A stretch of DNA of 34,065 nt, taken from positions 1 to 34,065 of the forward strand of contig MGJF01000005.1 of assembly GCA_001794125.1 (NCBI GenBank). Direction: 5' to 3'. The position numbers and the translations under genes were made by a program. This DNA is from Candidatus Yanofskybacteria bacterium RIFCSPHIGHO2_01_FULL_43_32 (GTDB lineage Bacteria > Patescibacteriota > Minisyncoccia > 2-02-FULL-40-12 > GWA2-44-9). The notes beneath the pieces are model-generated. The model saw only the letters and a list, made by a program, of their open reading frames with translations, did not search any database and was not told where the DNA came from. Shown here one piece after another: positions 16,936-25,911 of this stretch (position 1 is its first letter; each line of letters starts with the position of its first letter).

Positions 16936-17155
16936 ACCCCGTCCCCATTTGAGGCTATTTGGTTTCGTCAGGTAACACAATACTAAAATTAACTGATAAT
17001 TTGCTTATTTAATAAATTTTAGCCGGAAAATCCCCGCCAGCTGGCGGGGAGGAACGGTTGCTGAAATTTATTAAGCAAATTGAGAGCTAATTTTAGTATT
17101 TGTCTGGCGAAGATCCAAAGGACGTAACCAATAGGCCAGCAAATGGGGGCGGGGT
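16936..17155. repeat. ~220-nt imperfect inverted repeat / rod-like hairpin between convergent genes
   Basis: ACCCCGTCCCCATTTG (16936-16951) vs CAAATGGGGGCGGGGT (17140-17155); AATACTAAAATTA (16979-16991) vs TAATTTTAGTATT (17088-17100); apical CCCCGCC-AGCT-GGCGGGG. Confidence 0.85.
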
Positions 17156-17165
17156 TGAGCGATGT

Positions 17166-17642
17166 CTATGGATAGGGTTTGATGACTATCCTTCTTTGCG
17201 GTTCGTCTCCGATGCTCTCAGTGGCCACATCGGGATAAGATGCCAATTCCATATGAACGATTCGTCTCTCATAAGCCGACATAGGAGCAAGAACTTCCGC
17301 TTTTTGGGTATTCCTTACCCGGGACACCGCTTGTTTGGCCGAGTCAACAACAAGAGAAGCCCGTGATTTCTTATAGTCATTAACATCTACGACAATATTC
17401 CGGTTATCATTGTTCTTTAAAAGCACGGCTCTGACTAAATGCTCGAAGGATTTAAGATTCTGCCCGTTCTTACCGATAATAAACCTGACATCATCAGGAG
17501 TATACACAGAGACTATCATTGCCCTTGATCCGGGACCGCTTTCTTCCTGTATTTCCACCTGACAATCAAGGTTCATAAAACCGACGATCTTTTTGACCAT
17601 TGCGGTTATTCTATCCTTATTTTGCCCGGTTATGTTATCCAC
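17166..17642 (-). CDS. jag: Jag/KhpB-like RNA-binding protein (KH + R3H)
   Basis: IGKNGQNLKSFEHLVRAVL (KH GxxG region), VDVNDYKKSRASLVVDSAKQAVSRV, APMSAYERRIVHMELASYPDVATESIGDEPQRRIVI (R3H). Confidence 0.92.
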   Translation of the reverse strand: MDNITGQNKDRITAMVKKIVGFMNLDCQVEIQEESGPGSRAMIVSVYTPDDVRFIIGKNGQNLKSFEHLVRAVLLKNNDNRNIVVDVNDYKKSRASLVVDSAKQAVSRVRNTQKAEVLAPMSAYERRIVHMELASYPDVATESIGDEPQRRIVIKPYP

Positions 17643-18327
17643 GATATTTAATGTATAGCTGTTCCAAGATTGAAAAAACTGTAGTTGTTATCCAGTATAA
17701 TACCAGACCTGCCGGTAAATTCCAGCCAATAATTATTATCATAACCGGAAAAAAATACAACATCTGGCTGTTTAAAGCCGCCATTTCTTTATTGGGATTC
17801 GAGTCTTGGTTCTGTGCCTTGGTCGCCCATGCCTGAATAAACTGCGCCGCTCCGGCCAATATTGCCAAAAGGGGCATCTTGGAGGTTGTATCTATAAAGC
17901 CAAATGATATTTTGTTGACTACTCCGGGATTTGAAACGAACCCGTAAAGCATGTTCAAGTTTTCCGGTTTCAGCCCCGCGATAAAAGCCTGGTACAGCGC
18001 TATCAATATCGGTAGCTGGATTAGAAGGGGCAGGCATCCGGCCAAGGGATTGATATTATTCTCCTTGTAAAGTTTCATCGTTTCCGCCGATTGAGCGGAC
18101 TTATCGCCTTTAAATTTTTGCTTGATTTCCTGTATTTTGGGGTTCAGTTGGTTCAAGGCTTTTTGAGACCTGACCGTTCGGATGGACAAAGGAAAGAACA
18201 TTATCCTTATGAGAGTTGTCAGAACGATTATCGCCAAGCCAAAATCATGCCCCGGTAAAATATCGTAAAGAAAAACGACTGCATTAAACAGTGGGCGATA
18301 TAAAATTTCATTAAATAGTGTTCCCAT
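17635..18327 (-). CDS. yidC: Membrane protein insertase YidC/Oxa1
   Basis: GLAIIVLTTLIRIMFFPLSIRTVRSQKALNQLNPKIQEIKQKF and NPLAGCLPLLIQLPILIALYQAF. Confidence 0.95.
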   Translation of the reverse strand: MGTLFNEILYRPLFNAVVFLYDILPGHDFGLAIIVLTTLIRIMFFPLSIRTVRSQKALNQLNPKIQEIKQKFKGDKSAQSAETMKLYKENNINPLAGCLPLLIQLPILIALYQAFIAGLKPENLNMLYGFVSNPGVVNKISFGFIDTTSKMPLLAILAGAAQFIQAWATKAQNQDSNPNKEMAALNSQMLYFFPVMIIIIGWNLPAGLVLYWITTTVFSILEQLYIKYRG

Positions 18328-18328
18328 A

Positions 18329-18565
18329 TTATGCTTCGTCTATGCCAGGCTTCGAAAAAGGATTGCACCTTAAAACCCTGCCGACGGCTTTTAACGTCCC
18401 CCTTCCGGTTCCGTATTTGGAAACGGCATCAAGAGCGTAATCGGAACATGTGGGATAGAACCGGCAAGCAGAATTAAACGACCCGAAAGGGCTGCCGGCC
18501 CAAAAAGGGGATATTGCCTTTTTATAGAATCTTATTAATTTGATTATTATCTTTTTGGTTATCAT
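18329..18565 (-). CDS. yidD: Membrane protein insertion efficiency factor YidD
   Basis: IRFYKKAISPF...CRFYPTCSDYALDAVSKYGTGRGTLKAVGRVLRCNPFSKPGID. Confidence 0.95.
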   Translation of the reverse strand: MITKKIIIKLIRFYKKAISPFWAGSPFGSFNSACRFYPTCSDYALDAVSKYGTGRGTLKAVGRVLRCNPFSKPGIDEA

Positions 18566-18894
18566 CGTATTTTTTTGATTACCTCCAGAAAATCTTTAAC
18601 AATGTCTTCTTTGTGCGCGGCGGTTATTTTACCGGCCGCAAATACAACAATATCATGGCCGCCTAAATCACTTATCCTGCCCCCGACAGCTTCCGAAAGA
18701 ATTCTTCTTATCTTGTTTCTTTCAACCGCTTTTTTGGCAACCTTGGCCGATACCACAAAACCGAACCGGGGCGCGCCTAATTCATTGTTTTTGTGTTTAA
18801 TAAACAAAAAGCTGCCCTTAACAGCTTTCCCTTTTTTAAAAACATCCTCGAAGTCGCGTTTCTTCTTCAGCCGGTTTTTTTTATTCAGGGACAT
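18562..18894 (-). CDS. rnpA: Ribonuclease P protein component
   Basis: KKRDFEDVFKKGKAVKGSFLFI, RFGFVVSAKVAKKAVERNKIRRILSEA. Confidence 0.93.
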   Translation of the reverse strand: MSLNKKNRLKKKRDFEDVFKKGKAVKGSFLFIKHKNNELGAPRFGFVVSAKVAKKAVERNKIRRILSEAVGGRISDLGGHDIVVFAAGKITAAHKEDIVKDFLEVIKKIR

Positions 18895-19032
18895 TTATAC
18901 AGTTAGGCTACGCCTGCCCTTTCTTCTTCGTCTGGTTATAACGTTCCTCCCGGACTTGGTCTGCATCCTTCCAAGAAAGCCGTGTTTTACTTTTCTTTTC
19001 TTCTTTTTTGGCCTATATAAGGTAGATTTCAT
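18895..19032 (-). CDS. rpmH: 50S ribosomal protein bL34
   Basis: Manual translation of the reverse complement: [45 protein letters not shown]. Absent from the supplied ORF track (short). Confidence 0.95.
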   Translation of the reverse strand: MKSTLYRPKKKKRKVKHGFLGRMQTKSGRNVITRRRRKGRRSLTV

Positions 19033-19191
19033 AAGTCTTAGTTTACTACTTTCTTAATTTTTGGTCAATTTTAAATTTTCAAATCACTTTTAAAGCTTGT
19101 CAATATTGTGTTAATATTTTCCACTTGTTATACACACTATATCAACTGATTTCTTATCCCGCTAAAATTTTATCGAGGTATAATAAAACGT
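19033..19191. other. rpmH-dnaA intergenic region, candidate oriC part 1
   Basis: AT-rich divergent spacer; DnaA-box-like TTATACACA at 19128-19136; TATAAT at 19179-19184 just before dnaA. Confidence 0.65.
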
Positions 19192-20565
19192 ATGACCAAC
19201 GAAGAACTCTGGAAAGCGGTATTGGGCGAGATGGAATTGTCTTTAACCAAGGCTAATTTCACTACCTGGTTTAGAAACACCACAATATTGTCCAAGGACA
19301 AAAATGCCGTCGTTGTCAGTGTGCCTAACGGTTTTATCAAAGAGTGGCTTGAAAATAAATTCAACAAAAAAATCCTCCAGTCCATCAGAAACCTCACTCC
19401 GGAAATAAGAGAAATTAAATACGCGATTGGCCGTCCCAAATTGGAACTCGTGAAACAAGACCTATCCAGAATAAACTTAGATACCGAATTAGAGGCTAAA
19501 GCCGAGTCGGATCTGGACAAGGACTTGGATAAAGCCACCAATCTTAATCGAAAATATTCTTTTGAATCTTTTGTTGTCGGCTCTAATAATGAGCTGGCTT
19601 ACGCCGCCGCTTCAGCCGTAACCAAGAATCTCGGCCGGCTTTATAATCCCTTATTTCTTTACGGCGGAGTGGGGCTGGGCAAGACCCATCTTCTTCAGGC
19701 TATCGGCAACAAAATATCGTCTGAAAATCGGGACAGAAAGGTTTATTACATCCCCGCGGAAAGATTTACAGCCGAAATTGTTGAGGCAATCCGAAACAAA
19801 AACATAGAAGAACTGAAAAACCAATACGCAAAACTTGACCTGCTCATGATTGACGATGTTCAGTTTATCGCCGGAAAAGAGAAGACCCAGGATATTTTCT
19901 TTTCAACTTTCAACGAACTCTACGGCAAAAATAAACAAATAATTCTTTCATCAGACCGTCCTCCCCAGACAATTCCGGCTCTTGAAGAGCGTTTACGTTC
20001 ACGTTTTCAGGGCGGTATGGTAGCCGATGTGGGTCTTCCCGATTTTGAAACAAGATTAGCAATATTAAAATTAAAAGCCGCTGAAAGGAATTATGACCTT
20101 AATTTGGAAATTCTTAGTTATATAGCCACTCACATCCAAAAGAACGTCAGGGAGCTGGAAGGAGCTTTAAACAGGGTGGTGGCTTTCGGCCAGATCTATA
20201 ATCGGGTTCCAGACCTAAAAGAAGTGAAAAACATTCTTAATACTTATCTAAGCACTCCCTACAGAAAGACCTCTCCTCAAACAATTCTTAAGTCTGTTGC
20301 CGACTTTTACAGTATTTCCTTAACTGACCTGGTAAAAAGAAGTCGCAAAAAAGAGATAGTCCGGCCCAGACAAATAGCGATGTTTCTGCTTAGAGAGGAG
20401 ACTAAGCTTTCTTTTCCCGAAATAGGGCAAAAATTAGGCGGCCGAGACCACTCAACGGTAATTCACGCTTGTGAAAAAATTAAGAGTGAGGTTTCCGTAG
20501 ATGAGCCCTTAAAACAAGAGTTGATTTTAATAAAAGAGCGTGTTTATAATTCATTTGATAAGTAG
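19192..20565 (+). CDS. dnaA: Chromosomal replication initiator protein DnaA
   Basis: FVVGSNNELAYAAASAV, GGVGLGKTHLLQAIGN, LLMIDDVQFIAGKEKTQ, GGRDHSTVIHACEKI. Confidence 0.98.
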   Translation: MTNEELWKAVLGEMELSLTKANFTTWFRNTTILSKDKNAVVVSVPNGFIKEWLENKFNKKILQSIRNLTPEIREIKYAIGRPKLELVKQDLSRINLDTELEAKAESDLDKDLDKATNLNRKYSFESFVVGSNNELAYAAASAVTKNLGRLYNPLFLYGGVGLGKTHLLQAIGNKISSENRDRKVYYIPAERFTAEIVEAIRNKNIEELKNQYAKLDLLMIDDVQFIAGKEKTQDIFFSTFNELYGKNKQIILSSDRPPQTIPALEERLRSRFQGGMVADVGLPDFETRLAILKLKAAERNYDLNLEILSYIATHIQKNVRELEGALNRVVAFGQIYNRVPDLKEVKNILNTYLSTPYRKTSPQTILKSVADFYSISLTDLVKRSRKKEIVRPRQIAMFLLREETKLSFPEIGQKLGGRDHSTVIHACEKIKSEVSVDEPLKQELILIKERVYNSFDK

Positions 20566-20805
20566 TCCTTCAATTCGTTCAGGACTATACTGAACCTGTT
20601 GAAGTATAGTTGATAAAGTTTAAGGAATAAAAATTATCCCGTTTATATCCTTAGGTAATCAATCTTTTATTAACACTTCAATAAAAATAAATCAGTTTCA
20701 TTTTCATAGGGTTTGTTTAATAAAACACAGTAAGCAGAAAATGTTTTCCACATTTCCACAGCATTAATGATAGTAATAATATTTTTAATTAATAATTACT
20801 GAGGT
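20566..20805. other. dnaA-dnaN intergenic region, candidate oriC part 2
   Basis: AT-rich; near-consensus DnaA boxes TTTTCCACA (20744-20752) and TTTCCACA (20753-20760); imperfect hairpin 20568-20604. Confidence 0.55.
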
Positions 20806-21897
20806 ATGAAAATCACCGTTAACCAAAAAAATTTAAAAAAAGCCCTTAATTTGGTCGAGAAGATCGTTTCCAAGAACACATCTCTTCCTATTTTGAATAA
20901 TATTCTTCTTAAAACCGAGAATGGACGGCTTAAAGTGTCAGCCACGAACCTTGAGATAGGAATAAATTATATTATAGGCGCAAAAATAGAAGAAGTGGGA
21001 CAAATAGCCGTACCGGCGAGGATAATCTCCGATTTTATAGGAAATATAGTAGACGATAAAGTTTCTCTTACAACTAAAAATAATATTTTAAACGTAAATT
21101 CGGAAAGATATAAGACCCAGATATTAGGATTTGACGCCAAAGATTTCCCGATAATACCAAAAATAAAATCCACACCCTTAGCTGTTATTCCGGCCAAACT
21201 GCTTAGAAATTCTCTCATGACGGTTTTGGACTCGGTGGCGATATCTGAAACAAGGCCGGAATTGGCGGGAGTATTTATGGATTTTAATAACGACAAGATT
21301 GTCTTTGCGGCCACCGATAGTTTTAGGCTTACCGAAAAAAGCGTAGATTTTAAAAATATTGAAAAACAGTCCTTTATTATTCCCCGGAATACAGTTGTGG
21401 AATTGATAAGAATTGCCGGTGATTTGGAAGGGGATATGGTTTTCAGTACCAGCGACAATCAAATCTCTTTCTTTAATGACGATTTTGAGATGGTATCAAG
21501 GATTGTAGACGGGAATTATCCGGATTATAAAAAAGTAATTCCTGAAAAATGCATATCCAGGGTATTGATAAAGAAAGATGAACTTGACAAGACTATACGG
21601 ATAGCCGGCTTATTCTCATCAAATATATCGGATATCAGGATTAATTGCTTGGAAGGCAAGATGGCTGTTTTAGCCAAAAATTCCGACAAAGGAGAAATAG
21701 AAACTCTTATTGACGCATCCCTTAAAAACCAGCCGTTCGAAGTCTCTTTGAATTTTCACTACCTTCTTGACGGCCTGAAAATATTGGATACGGAAAAAAT
21801 TATCATGGAATTTACCGGGCAAGGAAGTCCTTTGGTTATAAGGCCGAATGACGACAAAAAAGACGTGGTTTACCTCATTATGCCACTAAGAAATTAA
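20806..21897 (+). CDS. dnaN: DNA polymerase III beta subunit (sliding clamp)
   Basis: MKITVNQKNLKKALNLVEKIVSKNTSLPILNNILLKTENGRLKVSATNLEIGI...; ends YLIMPLRN. Confidence 0.97.
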   Translation: MKITVNQKNLKKALNLVEKIVSKNTSLPILNNILLKTENGRLKVSATNLEIGINYIIGAKIEEVGQIAVPARIISDFIGNIVDDKVSLTTKNNILNVNSERYKTQILGFDAKDFPIIPKIKSTPLAVIPAKLLRNSLMTVLDSVAISETRPELAGVFMDFNNDKIVFAATDSFRLTEKSVDFKNIEKQSFIIPRNTVVELIRIAGDLEGDMVFSTSDNQISFFNDDFEMVSRIVDGNYPDYKKVIPEKCISRVLIKKDELDKTIRIAGLFSSNISDIRINCLEGKMAVLAKNSDKGEIETLIDASLKNQPFEVSLNFHYLLDGLKILDTEKIIMEFTGQGSPLVIRPNDDKKDVVYLIMPLRN

Positions 21898-21905
21898 ACA
21901 GAATT

Positions 21906-22193
21906 ATGTTCAGACCTATTGGAGGGGCGTTGGATAAAAAAAAAGAGAACCTCATTAAGACGGAAGAAAAAAACTCCGAAATAAGCCGGGTTTTTGATGA
22001 GTTTTTAAATAAACACTTTGCCGAGTATAAGAATTTATTTAGATGGGAGGCCTCCTACAATCCTAAAGACGGTAAGGTTATTATCAATACCGGCAGTAAA
22101 TTAATAGCCGGAGAGTTAAGTTTAAAAATAAAAGAGCTGTCGAAGCTCTTAAAAGAAGCAAATCTAAAAGCAACTCAAATAGTTATTGCGTAA
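21906..22193 (+). CDS. Small DUF721/DciA-like protein (tentative)
   Basis: Small ORF after dnaN; DGKVIINTGSKLIAGELSLKIKELSKLL resembles the DUF721 core; position next to dnaA-dnaN. Confidence 0.5.
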   Translation: MFRPIGGALDKKKENLIKTEEKNSEISRVFDEFLNKHFAEYKNLFRWEASYNPKDGKVIINTGSKLIAGELSLKIKELSKLLKEANLKATQIVIA

Positions 22194-24324
22194 GAGGTAG
22201 AGCGTAGATTTTATTTACAGCCCATTCCCAGTTAGCGAACTGCGAATCAAGATTTGGATCTGTCGGTATCGGACCCAGGGGATTGCGCTTGTCTATATAG
22301 AAAAGTATTTCATGATATTCGGGAAATGAACTGCCGTCCCGCAGATAAGCATAGTTGCCGTTTAACATCACTTTATCGGCGGTTACCGGGTCAGGATTGG
22401 CAAATTTCTCGTTGGGCATGGCGCTTAAGGCCTTAGCCATGAATTCATGCCACATTGGGCCGGAAGCGCTTATTCCGGCTCCTTCTTTGGTCATGGAATC
22501 ATTAAAGTTGTTATTTCCCGTCCATACACCGGTAACCAAAGAAGGGGCGTATCCTACCACCCAGGCGTCTTTATTGTCTTGAGTGGTTCCGGTCTTGGCG
22601 GCCACGTCGCGTCCGGGGATATACAAAGAACTTGAATATCCGAATACCGGAGCTCGCGCCGAATTGTCGGAAAGCATGTTGTTGATGAGGCGGGCTATTT
22701 GAGGGTCAAGAACCCGTTCGGGTTTATTTTCTTTTTCCTCCAAAATCTGACCGTTCGAAGATTCAACTTTCTGAATAAAAGACCATGGGCTTCGCATGCC
22801 TTCATTCGCAAAAACTCCATAAGCGGAAACTAAATCAACAAGTTTGACCTCCGCTCCTCCTAAAACAAGAGACAAGCCGAAACGCGATTTATCGCCCAAG
22901 GTCGTGATGCCCATCTTTTCGGCAAGTTCCATTGTGTCGTTGACTCCCGCCAAATAGAGCACCTTAACTGAAGGAACGTTTAAAGATTGCGCCAAGCTCT
23001 GGCGGAATGTAACCGGTCCGCGATATCTCCCGTCATAATTCTGGGGATGATAACAATCTACCCCATAGGAGTCTTTTTCTTGAGAACTATCCGGTTCACA
23101 GTTTGGGTTAAATTCCGTCTTAAGATCAAAAACGACCGTGTCGTCAGGGTAGCCTTTTTCCAAGGCGGCGGCATAGGCAAAAGGCTTGAAAGCGGAACCG
23201 GGCTGCCTGTTTGGAGCTATCGCGACGTTAAAATTTCCTTCGTCGGCAACGTTATAGTAGTCCTTAGAACCGACTAAAGCCAAGAGGTCGCCAGTCTTGG
23301 GATCTATCGCCACCAAAGAGGCATTCGTTGCTTTATATTTTTCCTTGTTTATCTCCGCGTATTTTTTGACGGTTTCTTGCGCTAAGGTTTGAAGGCTGGA
23401 ATCCAAAGTGGTAATAACTTTGAATCCGCCGCTTTCAGCCGCATTCTCACCGTATTTTGAAGCCAAGTATTCTTTTACCATAATGACAAAATGCATAGGA
23501 CGCTGGTTATCTCCGATTTCTTTCTGGATATTGATGAATTCTATTTTTTGAGCCAAAGCTTTTTGATATTCGACGTTGGAGATGAAACCGAGGGTTTCCA
23601 TTCGCGATAGAACAGAATTTTTTCTGGCCAACAGCTCATTGACGTGATTGCCAAAGGGGGAGTAGTAGCTTGGAGCTTTTGTAACAGAAGCAATTGTTGC
23701 CGCTTCGGCTATGGTCAATTGAGAAGCTTTTTTACCGAAGAATGCCTTAGCCGCTGCTTCGATGCCGTAAGCGTTGGAACCGTAGGGGATCTGATTCAGA
23801 TACATCCAGAATATCTGGTCTTTAGAAAACTTTCTCTCAATTTCAATGGCCAAGACAGCCTCTTTTATTTTTCTGGAGATTGTCCGCTCATCGCTTAACA
23901 GGGCTTTCTTAATCAGTTGTTGAGTAATAGTGGAGCCACCCTGGGAAACGTCCAAATTTATAATATCCTTAAAAAACGCCCTTGCGATACCTTTCAGGTC
24001 CAGTCCTTTATGATTATAAAAATCGCTGTCCTCGGAAGCTAACGTGGCTTCCTTGACCGTATCGGGTATTTGTTCCCAAGGTATGACGGTTCTTTTTTCT
24101 TCGCCATGAATATCGTAAAGAAGAATCTCGCCGGTACGGTCGTATATTTTAGTTGACTCGCCGACTTTTCTTGCGGCAATCGATTCCGGATCGGGCAAGG
24201 TTCTCTGAAGATATAAAAAGAAGGAAAAAAGCAGAATCGCCCCGATTACAAAGAACCACAAAAAAAGCATTGATAATGCCTTCAAGGTTTTGGAGAAACG
24301 GGACTTTCTTGTCGATTCAATCAT
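22183..24324 (-). CDS. Class A penicillin-binding protein (transglycosylase/transpeptidase, PBP1A-like)
   Basis: ATLASEDSDFYNHKGLDLKGIARAF, QGGSTITQQLIKK, RQPGSAFKPFAYAAAL, SLNVPSVKV, AAKTGTTQDNKDAWVVGYAP. Start reassigned to MIESTRKSRF. Confidence 0.95.
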   Translation of the reverse strand: MIESTRKSRFSKTLKALSMLFLWFFVIGAILLFSFFLYLQRTLPDPESIAARKVGESTKIYDRTGEILLYDIHGEEKRTVIPWEQIPDTVKEATLASEDSDFYNHKGLDLKGIARAFFKDIINLDVSQGGSTITQQLIKKALLSDERTISRKIKEAVLAIEIERKFSKDQIFWMYLNQIPYGSNAYGIEAAAKAFFGKKASQLTIAEAATIASVTKAPSYYSPFGNHVNELLARKNSVLSRMETLGFISNVEYQKALAQKIEFINIQKEIGDNQRPMHFVIMVKEYLASKYGENAAESGGFKVITTLDSSLQTLAQETVKKYAEINKEKYKATNASLVAIDPKTGDLLALVGSKDYYNVADEGNFNVAIAPNRQPGSAFKPFAYAAALEKGYPDDTVVFDLKTEFNPNCEPDSSQEKDSYGVDCYHPQNYDGRYRGPVTFRQSLAQSLNVPSVKVLYLAGVNDTMELAEKMGITTLGDKSRFGLSLVLGGAEVKLVDLVSAYGVFANEGMRSPWSFIQKVESSNGQILEEKENKPERVLDPQIARLINNMLSDNSARAPVFGYSSSLYIPGRDVAAKTGTTQDNKDAWVVGYAPSLVTGVWTGNNNFNDSMTKEGAGISASGPMWHEFMAKALSAMPNEKFANPDPVTADKVMLNGNYAYLRDGSSFPEYHEILFYIDKRNPLGPIPTDPNLDSQFANWEWAVNKIYALPLTQ

Positions 24325-24403
24325 TAATATTATTGTGCCACAAAAGGCGCGTATTAACAAGAGTATGGAAATATAATATTTAAATGATAGAATTGAGATA
24401 CCT

Positions 24404-25591
24404 ATGTTTGGTAAAAAAATAATAACAGAAGAAGGAAAAATAAAACAACTGCTCACCAGAGGGGTTCAGGAGGTTATAGATGTCGATCATTTAAAGAAGC
24501 GTCTTTTAAGCGGAGAAAAACTCAGAGTAAAACTGGGGATAGATCCCACCAGCCCCGATATTCACATCGGCCGCGCAGCGGTTCTCTGGAAATTAAGAGA
24601 ATTTCAAGACCTCGGCCATATCGCGGTTTTTATTGTGGGCGATTTTACGGGTTTGGTCGGAGATGCGTCGGATAAAGAATCCGAACGGCCGATGTTAACA
24701 GAAACCCAAATTAAGGCCAACATGAAAACTTATACGGAGCAGGCGTTTAAAATTTTGGATTCCAAAAAAACAGAAGTTTATCATAACTCTACGTGGCTTA
24801 GAAAGTTGGGTTTTATGGAATTGTCTAAAATGGCCAATCTTTTTGGGCTTCACGAATTTGAATCAAGAGAAGTTATCGCCAGGCGTATGAAAGCCGGCAA
24901 GAGAGTGTCCTATCATGAATTGCTGTACCCATTAATGCAGGGCTACGATTCGGTAGCCGTGAAGGCGGACGTAGAGTTAGGAGGAGTCGACCAAAGATTT
25001 AATCTACTAACCGGTCGCACTCTGCAAAAATTTTACGGGCAAGAACCACAAGATATTATGACGATGGAATATTTAGTCGGGTCGGATGGCCGGAAAATGA
25101 GTTCTTCTTGGGGTAATGTCGTTAATATCACCGATAAACCAAATAATATGTTCGGCAAAGTAATGAGTATTCATGATGATCTGATGCCTCAATATTTTGA
25201 ATTAGCGACACGATTATCTGCGGAGGAAATTGAAAAGATCGGGGATATGCTTAAAAAAGAAAGTCCGAAAAATATAAAGATTCGTTTGGCTGAAGAAATA
25301 GTAAGAATGTATCACGGAGAAAGAGAAGCCAAAAAAGCCAGAGACGAATGGGAAAAAGTATTTTCAAAAAAGGAGCTTCCCGAAGACATTGAAGAAGCTC
25401 CGGGAGATGGAATGAAACTTATAGATTTCATGACGGAACACGCTCTTGCGGGTTCTTCTTCGGAAGCCAAAAGATTATTGGATCAGGGAGCGGTTAGTAT
25501 AAATGATGAAGTGTCCAAAGAGTGGGGCCGTATCCTTAAAAAGGGGGATGTTGTCCGGGTTGGTCCGAGGAAGTTTCTCAAAGTATCTTAA
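24404..25591 (+). CDS. tyrS: Tyrosyl-tRNA synthetase
   Basis: LGIDPTSPDIHIGRAAVLWKLREFQDLGH, GDFTGLVGD, GSDGRKMSSSWGN, C-terminal S4 domain. Confidence 0.95.
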   Translation: MFGKKIITEEGKIKQLLTRGVQEVIDVDHLKKRLLSGEKLRVKLGIDPTSPDIHIGRAAVLWKLREFQDLGHIAVFIVGDFTGLVGDASDKESERPMLTETQIKANMKTYTEQAFKILDSKKTEVYHNSTWLRKLGFMELSKMANLFGLHEFESREVIARRMKAGKRVSYHELLYPLMQGYDSVAVKADVELGGVDQRFNLLTGRTLQKFYGQEPQDIMTMEYLVGSDGRKMSSSWGNVVNITDKPNNMFGKVMSIHDDLMPQYFELATRLSAEEIEKIGDMLKKESPKNIKIRLAEEIVRMYHGEREAKKARDEWEKVFSKKELPEDIEEAPGDGMKLIDFMTEHALAGSSSEAKRLLDQGAVSINDEVSKEWGRILKKGDVVRVGPRKFLKVS

Positions 25592-25638
25592 TAATCAACA
25601 GCTCATCCGCCGGCCGGCGGATGAGCTGTTGATTATTA
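25589..25638. terminator. 50-bp perfect palindrome between convergent tyrS and the acidic ORF
   Basis: TAATAATCAACAGCTCATCCGCCGG/CCGGCGGATGAGCTGTTGATTATTA, 25-bp arms, no spacer. Confidence 0.8.
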
Positions 25639-25640
25639 TA

Positions 25641-25889
25641 CTACCAAGTTGATACCTCCTCTTCTTCTTCATCTCCCTCTCCCTCTTCATCCTCTTCCTC
25701 ATCACCATCATCTTCCTCATCGTCCAAATCCTCCTCCTCATTATCTTCTTCTTTGTCATCTGCTTCATCTGCCCTTAAAACCGACTCCTCCATAGAGGCG
25801 AACTCGCTATTTAACATAATAGCCCGGTCATGTTTTATTTGTATGTTTAGTCTCCGGAAGAGGGCTACTAAGCGATACAAACGAGACAT
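25641..25889 (-). CDS. Small protein with extreme Asp/Glu-rich C-terminal tail
   Basis: 82 aa, 22 bp after the ruvC stop in the same direction; tail ADEADDKEEDNEEEDLDDEEDDGDEEEDEEGEGDEEEEEVSTW. Confidence 0.6.
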   Translation of the reverse strand: MSRLYRLVALFRRLNIQIKHDRAIMLNSEFASMEESVLRADEADDKEEDNEEEDLDDEEDDGDEEEDEEGEGDEEEEEVSTW

Positions 25890-25911
25890 TTATTAAATTT
25901 ATATTAGATAT

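Noticed and set aside
25650-25770. Low-complexity tct/cct-rich tract as a DNA repeat element
   Set aside because: Explained as codons of the acidic tail; unit length is irregular.
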